DNA of 64,000 nt from Roseiarcus sp963820095 (lineage in GTDB: Bacteria > Pseudomonadota > Alphaproteobacteria > Rhizobiales > Beijerinckiaceae), in NCBI GenBank assembly GCA_963820095.1, contig CAWFZA010000014.1:106143-170142 (forward strand), given 5' to 3'. Each line of letters opens with the position of its first letter. Positions within the stretch are counted from its first letter, which is position 1. Both the position numbers and the translations under genes were made by a program. Below, in pieces: positions 56,058 through 64,000 of this stretch. The notes below the pieces were generated by a model, which was not told the origin of the DNA, searched no databases, and saw only the letters and a list, made by a program, of their open reading frames with translations.

Positions 56058-57080
56058 ATGAGCGCCCTGACATCGCGCCGGCCTTCACGAGTTCCAGCAG
56101 CGCCGCTGGCGATCCTAATCGGGGTAGCGGTGGGCGCGCTTCTCGTTCTCGCGTCCGGCGGGAATCCGTTGACCGCCTATTGGGCGATCCTCCGCGGCGC
56201 GCTTGCGCCGGAGAACTTGCCGGACACCTTGAACTGGGCCGTGCCGCTCGTCGGCATGACGCTGGTCGCCGCCCTGCCTCTTCGCGGGGGTCTGGTGAAT
56301 CTTGGCGGGGACGGACAGCTCGTGGTCGGCGGCCTCGTCGCCGCGCTCACGCCGCTCTATCTGCCGGCGCCAGGGCCGATCGCCGCGGCCGCCGCAATCG
56401 TCGCGGCGATGCTGGCGTCAGGTCTCTACGCCTCGCTCGCCGCCTGGGGAGAGACGCGCCTTGGCGTGCCGATGCTGATTTCGAGCCTCCTGCTTTCCTA
56501 TCCCGCCATGGGGCTGACCTCCTACATCGTCGGATTCCCTTTGCGCGACACGACGACCGGCCTGGCGCAAACTGTGATGATTCCCCGAGCCGCGCGACTG
56601 GCGACGATCTTTGGTCCGCTGAATGTCGGGCTCGTCCTCATCGCGGCCGTCGCCGCGCTGGCCGTATTTTATGACCGCAGGACGATCGGCGGATACGAGC
56701 TCAGGATCAGGGGAGTCAACGCGCGCTTCGCAGGCTACGGCGGCGTTCGGCTTGCTTCGCAGACGGTGCGCGTGATGTTTGCGAGCGGGGCCGTCGCGGG
56801 CCTCGTCGGCGCCATCATCGTGCTCGGCTCGCAATTCCGCTTTCAGGACGGCGCGCTCATCTCTCCGGGCTACACCTGGTCCGGCCTCATGGCCGCGCTG
56901 CTTGCTGGCGGCGATCCGATCGGGGCGATTGCAGCCGGCCTCTTCTTCGCCGCCCTTCAGACGGGCGGATTCGCGATGCAGCGTGAGACCTCGATTCCGC
57001 GCGTCCTGACCATGGTGCTGCAAGCCATTATCATCCTGTTTCTGGCGATCCGCCATGGCGTCGGTCGCCGTGCGCCATGA
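56058..57080 (+). CDS. ABC permease 1 of the nucleoside importer
   Basis: Branched-type permease (BPD_transp_2) of 340 residues with about nine hydrophobic segments. Typical features are the VPLVGMTLVAALPLRGGLVNLGGDGQLVVGG region (only N-terminal half shown), YELRIRGVNARFAGYGG, the EAA-like loop, and ISPGYTWSGLMAALLAGGDPIG. It is 13 bases after the ATPase gene and overlaps permease 2 by 4 bases. With permease 2 it forms the heterodimeric channel. Confidence 0.92.
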   Translation: MSALTSRRPSRVPAAPLAILIGVAVGALLVLASGGNPLTAYWAILRGALAPENLPDTLNWAVPLVGMTLVAALPLRGGLVNLGGDGQLVVGGLVAALTPLYLPAPGPIAAAAAIVAAMLASGLYASLAAWGETRLGVPMLISSLLLSYPAMGLTSYIVGFPLRDTTTGLAQTVMIPRAARLATIFGPLNVGLVLIAAVAALAVFYDRRTIGGYELRIRGVNARFAGYGGVRLASQTVRVMFASGAVAGLVGAIIVLGSQFRFQDGALISPGYTWSGLMAALLAGGDPIGAIAAGLFFAALQTGGFAMQRETSIPRVLTMVLQAIIILFLAIRHGVGRRAP

Positions 57081-58000
57081 TGAGCTTCGTCACTCCGGCG
57101 CTCGTCAATTCCGCTGTGCAGGCGATAACCCCTCTTCTCCTCGCGACGCTGGCCGGCGTCCTTTGTGGTCGGGTCGGCGTCTTCAACATGGCGATGGAAG
57201 GTCAGCTTCTGGTGGGCGCCTTCGCAGGTGTCGCCGGCAGCTATTTCCTCGGCAGCGCCTGGGGCGGGGTGACGGTCGCGGTCGTGGCGACGGTCGTTTT
57301 CTCGTTGATTCTAGCCTATGGCGCGACGCTTTTTCGAGGCGATCCCGTTGTGATCTGCATCGGCATGAATCTGCTCGCCTCCGGCCTCACCGCTTATCTG
57401 CTGCGTGAGCTGTTCGGCGTGTCCGGAACTTTCACCGGCCCCGGCATCGTCGGCCTGGAGAAGATCCGGATCGACGCCATCAACGCGACCCCTTGGATCG
57501 GCTGGATCTTCTCGCGCCAAACGGCGATCACTTGGATCGCCTGGCTCCTCGTGACCCTCGTGACGATCGTGATGTTCCGCACGAGCGTCGGTCTTCGGCT
57601 GCGCGGCGTCGGCGAGGACGCGAGCGCAGCCGAAGCCATGGGCGTCGACGTCTTGCGCTATCGCATCGTCGCCGTCCTGATCGGCGGCGCGATGACTGGC
57701 CTTGGCGGCGCGCAACTCTCGCTCGGCGGAGTCGATGTCTTTTCCGAGGACATGAGCGCTGGCCGCGGATGGATCGCTGTGGTCGCTGTGATGCTCGGAC
57801 GCAACCATCCGCTTTGGGCGTCGTTGGCGTGCGTGCTGTTCGGCGGCGCCGACGCGCTCTCCGTACGCCTGCAAGGACAAGGCCTGCCGAACCAGCTGAC
57901 CGATATTCTGCCCTATGTCGTGACGCTGGCGGTTTTGGCCATCAGTCATCAGCGGCGCAAAGGTCAGATCTATGTCGAGACGGTCGCCGCTCGCTCTTGA
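57077..58000 (+). CDS. ABC permease 2 of the nucleoside importer
   Basis: Second BPD_transp_2 permease of 307 residues. Motifs include CGRVGVFNMAMEGQLLVGAF, LRLRGVGEDASAAEAMGVDV (coupling loop) and WIAVVAVMLGRNHPLWA. It overlaps permease 1 (ATGA) and is followed by the nucleoside hydrolase 12 bases later. The combination matches the known BMP/ATPase/two-permease importers for purine and pyrimidine nucleosides. Confidence 0.92.
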   Translation: MMSFVTPALVNSAVQAITPLLLATLAGVLCGRVGVFNMAMEGQLLVGAFAGVAGSYFLGSAWGGVTVAVVATVVFSLILAYGATLFRGDPVVICIGMNLLASGLTAYLLRELFGVSGTFTGPGIVGLEKIRIDAINATPWIGWIFSRQTAITWIAWLLVTLVTIVMFRTSVGLRLRGVGEDASAAEAMGVDVLRYRIVAVLIGGAMTGLGGAQLSLGGVDVFSEDMSAGRGWIAVVAVMLGRNHPLWASLACVLFGGADALSVRLQGQGLPNQLTDILPYVVTLAVLAISHQRRKGQIYVETVAARS

Positions 58001-58012
58001 AGGACTTCGCCC

Positions 58013-59011
58013 GTGACTCCAGCTTGCCGCATGATCATCGACGTGGATCCCGGCGTCGATGACGCGATGGCGATTTTTTATGCGGTGCGGCGCCCAGGCA
58101 TAAAGCTCGAGGCGCTCACAACGACTTTCGGCAACACGGAGACGGCGATCACAACCGAGAACACGCTGCGAGTGCTCGAGTTATTGAAGCGACCGGACAT
58201 TCCGGTCGCCAAAGGCGTCGGGCGCTCTTTCGTTCACCCCTTCGTGCGCCGCGCCGATCACGTCCATGGCGCCAATGGTATCGGCGACATCGAGCTCCCA
58301 GCCCCGAGGATAAAGGAAACGGGAGAGCACGCCGCCGATCTCATCATTCGCCTGGCGAAAGAAAGACCAGAAGAGATCGTGCTCTGTCCCGTCGGGCCGT
58401 TGACCAATGTCGCCCTCGCGCTCGTCAAGGCGCCGGAGGTCGCGAAGCTCCTCCGCAAGATTGTCATCATGGGCTCGACGATCTTCCATCCGGGCATCCA
58501 TGGGCCGGCGGCGCCCATGGTGGACGCGAATTTCGCCAACGATCCCGAGGCCGCGCATATCGTGCTTCAGGCCGGCGCGAACGTGACGCTGGTCGGCATG
58601 GACGTCACCATGACCACGCTGTTCTCGACGGACATGATCGACGAGGTGACTCGCGAAGGCGACGAGGCGGCCAAGGTTCTGATGCGCATGACGGATTTTT
58701 ACGTACGTTCTTACAAGGCGATGTATCCCGGCATCCAGGGCTGCGGGCTGCACGATCCGCTGGCGGTCGCCATCGCAGAAGATCCGAGCCTCGCGGAGAC
58801 AGAACGCATGCTGGTCGACGTCGAACTGAATGGTGCGCTGACGCGAGGGCAGACGGTCGCCGATCGTCGAGGGACGGCCAAAGCTCTGCACAACGCCCAG
58901 GTCTGCACGGGCGTCGATCGGGCCCGCTTCACGGCCGATTTTCTCGCCGCGCTTAAAGGAGGGCAGGGCGTATCAGAAGCCGCCGGACGCCTGTCGAAGG
59001 GGAGTGCGTGA
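58013..59011 (+). CDS. Nucleoside hydrolase
   Basis: Inosine/uridine-preferring nucleoside hydrolase of 332 residues, which splits imported ribonucleosides to base and ribose. The Ca2+-binding DVDPGVDDAM motif is at residues 10-19, and VCPVGPLTNVALAL, IVIMGSTIF and DANFANDPEAA (Asn/Asp ligands) follow. His in CGLHDPLAVA near residue 245 is the active-site region. GTG 58013 is the probable start. It ends the nucleoside uptake operon; a truncated SDR on the other strand begins at once. Confidence 0.92.
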   Translation: MTPACRMIIDVDPGVDDAMAIFYAVRRPGIKLEALTTTFGNTETAITTENTLRVLELLKRPDIPVAKGVGRSFVHPFVRRADHVHGANGIGDIELPAPRIKETGEHAADLIIRLAKERPEEIVLCPVGPLTNVALALVKAPEVAKLLRKIVIMGSTIFHPGIHGPAAPMVDANFANDPEAAHIVLQAGANVTLVGMDVTMTTLFSTDMIDEVTREGDEAAKVLMRMTDFYVRSYKAMYPGIQGCGLHDPLAVAIAEDPSLAETERMLVDVELNGALTRGQTVADRRGTAKALHNAQVCTGVDRARFTADFLAALKGGQGVSEAAGRLSKGSA

Positions 59012-59366
59012 CGATCGTCCTGTCCCAGTCGTCGAGCGGCAGCGCCTCCGCCGGCGCGAGAAAGACCACGCCTGCGCTGTTGACGAGGATGTCAATCTCG
59101 CCAAGCGTCTCAAGGGCGCCGTCGACCGCTTTCTTCACCGAGGCCGGATCGGCGACATCGCAAGCGATCGCGACGGCGCCATTGCCGATCTCCTTCGCCT
59201 TGGCCTCGGCGGCGCCGGCATTGAGATCGACCACCGCCGTCCGGACGCCTTTGGCGCCGAAGGCGTCGCAGATTGCAGCGCCAATCCCCGACGCGCCGCC
59301 CGTGACGAGCGCGCGCTTGCCCTTCAAGGAGAAATCCAGATCAATTGCCGGGGGCGCGTCGGCCAT
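59012..59366 (-). pseudogene. Truncated SDR remnant
   Basis: The first ~118 residues of a short-chain dehydrogenase: SLKGKRALVTGGASGIGAAICDAFG (cofactor motif), AVVDLNAG, and NSAGVVFLAPAEALPLDDWDRT. The homology stops at the end of the nucleoside hydrolase gene, so the catalytic Ser/Tyr/Lys half is missing, and the reading frame runs into unrelated sequence. A deletion or insertion here fused two unrelated regions. The protein cannot be a functional dehydrogenase. Confidence 0.75.
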
Positions 59367-59541
59367 CGCTCATATTTCCAAACCTCATGGGCGCCGCGGC
59401 TTGGGCGAACGACAATCGGAATTGCCGATCGACGGCGTCCCTTTTCGTCCTCGCCAAGCCTAGGACGCGCGCCTGTAGACCTTTCGCGGTCCGCGGTCCA
59501 ATATCGCTTCGTCAAGTTCGTCGAGTCCATTTGGGGCCGCC

Positions 59542-60612
59542 ATGACGATTCCCACCAAAGGCCACGCTCACGGGCCCGGACCTTTGGGCCTCCTGCGCGG
59601 GCGCGACGACGGGACGGCCCACGGGCCGATCGGGGGTTTGTGGGACGACGGGGGATGGGCCCCCGGCCCGATCGGGACCTTGTGGGATAGGAAATCCAAC
59701 TCGCCGGCGTCGGGCACGGCCACGAAGTCCGCCGGGAAGATGACCCCGATGCCGCTGCCCGCCAAGGATGGCAACTCAAAAGACGTTCATGTTGTCCGCT
59801 TGCCTCGCTTCGATGCCCAAAAGAAAGTCCCGTCCTATACCGAACTCAAACAGGCGGAGAACATCGCGAACTGCCCGGTGGCTGCGATCCTGGCGGCGTA
59901 CGCCTTCACCAAGGTCGGCCAACCCATCATCCAAAACATGATCTCCGAGACATCGGGCAAGGTTCTCACCGACCTGTCCGGCCTCCCGGCGGGAACCCTG
60001 AGCAATCCGCCCGGCGACACCCTCACCTCCGACAGATACTTCACAGTCAACCTGCCAGGCGCAGTCCGGGTCGATCTGACCGGCGCAGACAAGCTGCCCG
60101 GCGCGGTGCAAGTGTCTGGGAAACCCGGAATATTTGACTTACCGGGCGGCTCCATCGACGTGAGCGACGTTCTGTACACAAACGATGGCGACCGAGACAG
60201 TTGGTCCCTCATTTATCTGCGGGATCCAGGCGGTCAGACGATCTGGCAGTCCATCATCGAGAAGGCGCTTGCCGTGAGGCTTGGGTCTTATGAAAATTTT
60301 GACGCCCTGAACATCAGCGCCAACGACTTCTGGAACATCGTCACCGGCGCTCAGCCGACGGTGATCGAGATCAAGCCCAATACGCCGATCAAGACCATTA
60401 CCGACGCAGTCCAAGCCTCCGTCAATGTGCCGTCGATAGGCGCGTCCAAGGACTCCGGCGCGAAGCATGTGGCGGAATTCCACGGCTTCGCCATGCTCGG
60501 TTTCAACAATGGCAAGATTCGTCTCTACGACGCGGAGAAGGGGGCGGAAATTCCTTCCATCTCGCCTGAGAACTTTCGCAACGACTTCAAGGCGATCCTC
60601 TACCGCAAGTAG
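59542..60612 (+). CDS. Calpain-like cysteine protease candidate with LWD repeats
   Basis: Protein of 356 residues with no close family that I recognise. The N-terminal 50 residues carry a repeat: GPLGLLRGRDDG, GPIGGLWDDGG, GPIGTLWDRK. The C-terminal part looks like a calpain-type papain fold: ENIANCPVAAILAAYA with Cys111 in place of the calpain Cys helix, HGFAMLGFNNGKIRLYDAEKG with His314, and Asp330 where calpains have Asn. The beta-rich middle (residues 140-260) has no assigned fold. No signal peptide is visible. The calpain assignment is inferred from motif order; a non-peptidase structural homologue is possible. Confidence 0.5.
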   Translation: MTIPTKGHAHGPGPLGLLRGRDDGTAHGPIGGLWDDGGWAPGPIGTLWDRKSNSPASGTATKSAGKMTPMPLPAKDGNSKDVHVVRLPRFDAQKKVPSYTELKQAENIANCPVAAILAAYAFTKVGQPIIQNMISETSGKVLTDLSGLPAGTLSNPPGDTLTSDRYFTVNLPGAVRVDLTGADKLPGAVQVSGKPGIFDLPGGSIDVSDVLYTNDGDRDSWSLIYLRDPGGQTIWQSIIEKALAVRLGSYENFDALNISANDFWNIVTGAQPTVIEIKPNTPIKTITDAVQASVNVPSIGASKDSGAKHVAEFHGFAMLGFNNGKIRLYDAEKGAEIPSISPENFRNDFKAILYRK

Positions 60613-60679
60613 TTCGGCAAGGGGGCGCGGAAGACCATAATGGGTTCACGGCGACCGGGCTCGGATTTAAGCGTGAGGA

Positions 60680-60753
60680 TGGAGCGGGCGAAGGGAATCG
60701 AACCCTCGTATGAAGCTTGGGAAGCTTCCGTTCTACCATTGAACTACGCCCGC
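60680..60753 (-). tRNA. tRNA-Gly (anticodon CCC)
   Basis: On the minus strand the acceptor GCGGGCG (60747-60753) pairs with CGCCCGC, the D arm GTTC/GAAC and the anticodon stem GAAGC/GCTTC are complete, and the loop TTCCCAA gives anticodon CCC. The T-loop is TTCGATT, and the 3' CCA is encoded (60680-60682). Confidence 0.9.
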
Positions 60754-60779
60754 GCTCAGTCTCCGTCGGCTAGAGCCGA

Positions 60780-60857
60780 TGGCAGGAGAGGAGGGACTTC
60801 GAACCCCCAACCCCCGGTTTTGGAGACCGGTGCTCTAACCAATTGAGCTACACTCCT
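60780..60857 (-). tRNA. tRNA-Trp (anticodon CCA)
   Basis: On the minus strand the acceptor AGGAGTG starts at 60857, the D arm is GCTC...GAGC, the anticodon arm CCGGT-CTCCAAA-ACCGG gives anticodon CCA, the T-loop is TTCGAAG and the 3' end is encoded CCA. One T-T mismatch is present in the acceptor stem (position 6). Length is normal. Confidence 0.9.
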
Positions 60858-60995
60858 ACGAAGGTCCGTTCATGCCGCAACCCGCGGTCGGAAGCAAGCG
60901 CGGACGCTCTTGACGCCTCCGCTTGACTTCGCCGGCTCCCATCGCCAGTTTCCGCCCGCCGCGCCACCCCCCGTGCGGTTCGCCGCAAGGACCGG

Positions 60996-61950
60996 ATGCG
61001 CACCTATCTCAGCTTTGAAACGGCGGTCGCCGATATCGAGACCCGTCTCGATGAAATGCGCGCCGTGGCGGAGAAAGGCGACTCGCCCGCGCTCGCCGAG
61101 GAACTCGGCAAGCTCGAGGCCAGAGCCGAGAAGGCCCTGGCCGATCTCTACGCTGCCCTGACGCCGTGGCAGAAGACGCTGGTGGCGCGCGCCCAAGGGC
61201 GCCCCCGGTTCGGGGACTATGTCAAGCGCCTGATCGCCGAGTTCACCCCGCTCGCCGGCGACCGCTATTTCGGCGAGGACGAAGCCATTGTCGCGGGCTT
61301 GGGAAGATTCGAGGGCGAGTCGGTCTGTGTCATCGGGCAAGAGAAAGGCGACGACACGGCGAGCCGGGTCAAGCACAATTTCGGCATGGCCCGCCCGGAG
61401 GGGTATCGCAAGGCGACCCGCCTGATGCAGCTCGCCGACCGCTTCGGCCTGCCGGTGATTTCCCTCATCGACACCGCCGGCGCTTTCCCCGGCGTCGAAG
61501 CCGAGGAGCGCGGCCAGGCCGAAGCCATCGCGCGTTCGATCGACACCTGTCTGTCGATCGGCGTGCCGAACGTCGGCGTGGTGATCGGCGAGGGCGGCTC
61601 CGGCGGCGCGCTGGCGATCGCCGCCTGCAACACTGTGCTCATGCTTGAACACGCAATCTATACGGTGGCCTCGCCCGAAGCCGCCGCCTCGAATTCTCTG
61701 GCGCAATTCTTCGCGCGCGCAGGAAGCGGCGACGGGCATGAAGATCACCGCCCAGGACCTGATCAAGTTTGGGATCATCGACGGTGTCGTTCCCGAGCCG
61801 CTCGGCGGGGCGCACCGCGATCCGGCGGCGGCGATCGCCTCCACCGGCCAGGCGATCAGCGACGCGCTCAAGTCGCTTCACAACCTGGGCCCGGACGAAC
61901 TTCGCAACGCGCGCGCCGAGAAATATCTGGCGATGGGGCGGAAGATCTGA
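60996..61950 (+). CDS. accA: Acetyl-CoA carboxylase carboxyltransferase alpha subunit (one frameshift)
   Basis: AccA of about 317 residues, which transfers the carboxyl group from biotin to acetyl-CoA in fatty acid synthesis. MRTYLSFETAVADIETRLDEM begins the protein, with GQEKGDDTASRVKHNFGMARPEGYRKA and LIDTAGAFPGVEAEERGQAEAIARS (oxyanion and CoA sites) in the core. Near 61693 the frame changes: EAAAS continues as ILWRNSSRAQEAATGMKITAQDL after removal of one extra A. AccA is essential, so sequence error is the likely cause. The stop at 61948-61950 gives a normal C-terminus. Confidence 0.92.
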
Positions 61951-62089
61951 AGGTTGTTTCGGGTTAGGTAAGGTGTCGGATAGTCCCTGAGGTCGAGTTC
62001 TCCACGCCGCGGGGCATATCCGGGCGGGAGCGACGGGTCCGCAGGTCCAATAGCACTCCGAGGGACCAATGCGCCGCTGGCGCGAGAGC

Positions 62090-62426
62090 CTATCCGAGCG
62101 TCTCGGCGACAGCCTTGCGGAGGGCGGTCTGGTCGCCGGCGCTGAGCCTCCCGAGCAGGCGGAGAACAAGAGCCTGCTCGAGCGTCGCAAAGACTGGCTT
62201 GACGGCGGAGGGCTTGAGGAGGCCAGCAGCCTGCCACTGGCCAACCCAGTCTTCTCCTTGTCCTGGGCTCGAGCGGAGCTGGCTGGTGATCGCCATCACC
62301 ACCACGTCGGGTCTGGCGGCGTTATAGGCTCGGTTGCCGACAACAACGGCGGGCCACTTCTTCGAGGCGGCTTGGCTGGTGAAGGGAACGGGGCCGACAG
62401 ACGACATCGCCGAACTCAAAGGGCAT
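62090..62426 (-). CDS. PemK/MazF-like toxin (one frameshift)
   Basis: Small toxin of about 112 residues of the CcdB/PemK fold. The first residues MPFEFGDVV are in one frame; the rest (PVPFTSQAASKKWPAVVVGNRAY, VVVMAITSQLRS, then LLKPSAVKPVFATLEQALVLRLLG) is in the next, with one extra T near 62382. The order VPFPFT-x-KxxPAVVV, then ITS, then LxKPS is typical of MazF/PemK mRNA interferases. The antitoxin gene precedes it and overlaps by 11 bases. The frameshift may be a sequencing error or may mark an inactive toxin. Confidence 0.78.
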
Positions 62427-62613
62427 CGTAGGCGTCGTCGTCCGGGTTGTTCCAGATCGCGGCGAAGGCCGGCGTACTCGCGGCCGAGGCGGCGCGGGTA
62501 AGGGTGCGCTCCTGCTCGCGCGCGGTGATGAAATCCACGAAATCATCGACCTCGCTCAGCCGCTCGGGCGGCAGCGCCTGGATCTTCCCCAGGAGGGCTT
62601 GAGCGTCGGGCAT
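62416..62613 (-). CDS. Antitoxin of the PemK/MazF-like module
   Basis: Predicted antitoxin of about 65 residues starting MPDAQALLGKIQALPPERLSEVDDFVDFI, a short helical DNA-binding/dimerisation region like DUF2281-type antitoxins. The acidic C-terminal tail (FAAIWNNPDDDAYDAL) probably binds the toxin. The nine bases before it give an upstream ATG (62622) that I do not prefer. The stop overlaps the toxin start, the usual arrangement. Confidence 0.72.
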   Translation of the reverse strand: MPDAQALLGKIQALPPERLSEVDDFVDFITAREQERTLTRAASAASTPAFAAIWNNPDDDAYDAL

Positions 62614-62765
62614 CGGGGCCACCTCAGGTCGGCACGGGCGCCTTCGCGTCGGGGTTCCGGCGCCTTACCGGGTTACGGGAAGCCTTTACTTAACCCCAAA
62701 CATCGCCTTCACAACAGCGTCTAGCACGGGCTAGATGCGCGACCGTCGGAAATACGGGGGGAGGC

Positions 62766-63956
62766 ATGCTGCAAACCTGGCGCTGGTTCGGCCCGGACGA
62801 CCCTGTGAGCCTGGACAATGTGCGTCAGGCCGGCGCGGTCGGCGTCGTCAGCGCGCTTCATCATATGAACCAGGGTCAGGTCTGGAGCGAAGATGAGGTC
62901 GCGAAGCGACGGGCCGAGATCGAAGCGGGTGAGCTCGTCTGGGCGGTCAGCGAGAGCATAGGGGTCGGTGAGGAGATCAAGACGCGCTCAGGCGCCTTCC
63001 GCGCCAAAATCGACAACTACAAACAATCGATCCGCAACGCTTCGCGCGCCGGAGTGAAGACCTTCTGCTACAATTTCATGGGCCTGACCGACTGGACGCG
63101 GACCAATCTCAACTGGCCGCTGCCGAACGGGGGAACGGCTTTGCGCTTCGACGCGGTCGATTTCGCCGCCTATGACCTTTTCATCCTTGGCCGTGAAAAC
63201 GCCGAAGGCGACTACGCTCCGGACCGCGTCGCCGCCGCCCGCGAACGCCACGCGGCGATGACGCCCGGCGAAATGGAGGCGCTCGAGCGGACCCTGATCG
63301 ACTGGCTGCCGGCGCGCGACTTCACCTATGATCGGGAAAGTTTTCGTCGCGCGCTTGCCGTCTACAACGACCTGACCATTGAGGACCTGCGCGCCAATCT
63401 GATCGAATTCGTGCGCGAGATCGCCGCGGTCGCCGAGGAGGAGGGGGCGCGCCTCGCCATCCATCCCGACGACCCGGCCTTCCCGCTGTTCGGCCTGCCC
63501 CGCGTCCTGTCGACCGCCGAGGATGTGCGCAAGCTGTTCGCGGCCGTCCCCTCTCGGGCCAACGGGATCACGCTTTGCGCGGGGTCCTTCGGCTCCAACC
63601 CTCAAAACGATCTCGTGGCCATGGCGAGAGAATTCGGCCCGCGCGTGCATTTCGCCCATTTGCGCAACGTCAGGCGTGAGCCCGACGGCTCGTTCTTCGA
63701 GGCGGACCACCTCGCGGGCGAAACCGACATGGTTCGTCTCGTCGCGGCGCTGATGGCCGAGGAGGATCGCCGCCGCGCCGAGGGCCGTCTCGACGCGGAG
63801 ATCCCGATGCGCCCCGATCACGGCCACTTGCTCGGCGACGACGGCAAGAAGCGTGTCAATCCCGGCTATTCGTTCATCGGCCGCCTGAAGGGCCTGGCGG
63901 AGCTGCGGGGGGTGATGCAGACGGTGGAAGCGTTCAAGGCCGGCCGGGCGGCCTGA
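62766..63956 (+). CDS. uxuA: Mannonate dehydratase
   Basis: UxuA of 396 residues, converting D-mannonate to 2-keto-3-deoxygluconate in glucuronate degradation. It begins MLQTWRWFGPDDPVSLDNVRQAG, with VSALHHMNQGQVW, the metal-binding LAIHPDDPAFPLFGLPRV, SFGSNPQNDL, VHFAHLRNVRRE, and the PMRPDHGHLLGDD segment (His/Asp). Length and motifs are normal and the frame is intact. No other uronate gene is present in the window. Confidence 0.93.
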   Translation: MLQTWRWFGPDDPVSLDNVRQAGAVGVVSALHHMNQGQVWSEDEVAKRRAEIEAGELVWAVSESIGVGEEIKTRSGAFRAKIDNYKQSIRNASRAGVKTFCYNFMGLTDWTRTNLNWPLPNGGTALRFDAVDFAAYDLFILGRENAEGDYAPDRVAAARERHAAMTPGEMEALERTLIDWLPARDFTYDRESFRRALAVYNDLTIEDLRANLIEFVREIAAVAEEEGARLAIHPDDPAFPLFGLPRVLSTAEDVRKLFAAVPSRANGITLCAGSFGSNPQNDLVAMAREFGPRVHFAHLRNVRREPDGSFFEADHLAGETDMVRLVAALMAEEDRRRAEGRLDAEIPMRPDHGHLLGDDGKKRVNPGYSFIGRLKGLAELRGVMQTVEAFKAGRAA

Positions 63957-63980
63957 TGCAGTCGCGACGCCCCTCGGTCA

Positions 63981-64000
63981 ATCCGTTTGGTTTTCTTGGT
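63981..64000 (+). repeat. Start of a third dispersed repeat copy
   Basis: The last 20 bases read atccgtttggttttcttggt and match the left edge of the repeats at 9144 and 22887 (tttgggttttcttgg in copy B). Only the left boundary is inside the window, so the identity is tentative. The first bases of the window (aaccaaacgg) are the reverse complement of part of this edge. Confidence 0.4.

Noticed and set aside
1..64000. CRISPR arrays, rRNA, integrase and prophage genes
   Set aside because: No regularly spaced repeats, no rRNA-like sequence, and no integrase or phage structural protein was seen in the window.

Overview
The window is GC-rich, densely coded bacterial DNA. The organism is probably an alphaproteobacterium of the Hyphomicrobiales (Rhizobiales), perhaps near Beijerinckiaceae, Methylocystaceae or Bradyrhizobium. 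The basis is protein style: RNase R followed by a DUF983 protein and a NUDIX hydrolase, an ATP-grasp/alpha-E/transglutaminase/Anbu operon, a trimeric-type porin with an N-terminal 'AADLPTTK' stretch, and a GGAAC-N16-CGTT promoter. This placement is inferred; no marker was searched.

Layout. 0.1-9 kb is mostly core: a VapBC module, topA, a small membrane protein, a VOC protein, a PmtA-like methyltransferase, then rnr-DUF983-NUDIX with overlapping ends. 9-11.4 kb is sparse: a dispersed repeat, a hypothetical helical protein, a class II aldolase and the remnant of an FGGY sugar kinase. 11.4-15.4 kb is the Anbu operon. 15.5-22.8 kb holds a beta-lactamase-like serine hydrolase, leuB, a divergent LysR regulator, leuC, leuD and an amidohydrolase. 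22.9-24.5 kb is a repeat/transposon patch: a dispersed repeat, a complete IS1595-like insertion sequence and an abutting 255-bp non-autonomous element with related ends. 24.5-28 kb has an SDR, a small exported protein and a porin.

28-48 kb is the most distinctive part, a catabolic island organised around a divergent promoter near 34 kb. Leftwards run a 109-residue CxxC protein, a CobW GTPase, PxpA, a biotin carrier protein, biotin carboxylase, PxpB and PxpC. Rightwards run two spermidine/putrescine-type ABC importers, a GntR regulator, two SDRs, two amidases, a NodB-fold deacetylase and a cyclase/formamidase-like hydrolase. Together they suggest import and ring-opening or hydrolysis of a nitrogen-containing amide or lactam. 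The substrate is unknown.

48-60 kb has an ABC exporter, a stress-promoter-linked glycosyltransferase, an MFS transporter, a PRC-barrel protein and a compact BMP-type nucleoside importer with a nucleoside hydrolase. These are followed by a truncated SDR and an unusual calpain-like protein. 60.6-64 kb has tRNA-Gly, tRNA-Trp, accA, a PemK/MazF-like toxin with its antitoxin, and uxuA.

About 18 genes carry single frameshifts, most readable as one extra base, with intact homologous protein on both sides. Two of them, topA and accA, are normally essential. I therefore read most as sequence errors and annotate the genes as whole, giving the frameshift position in each entry.
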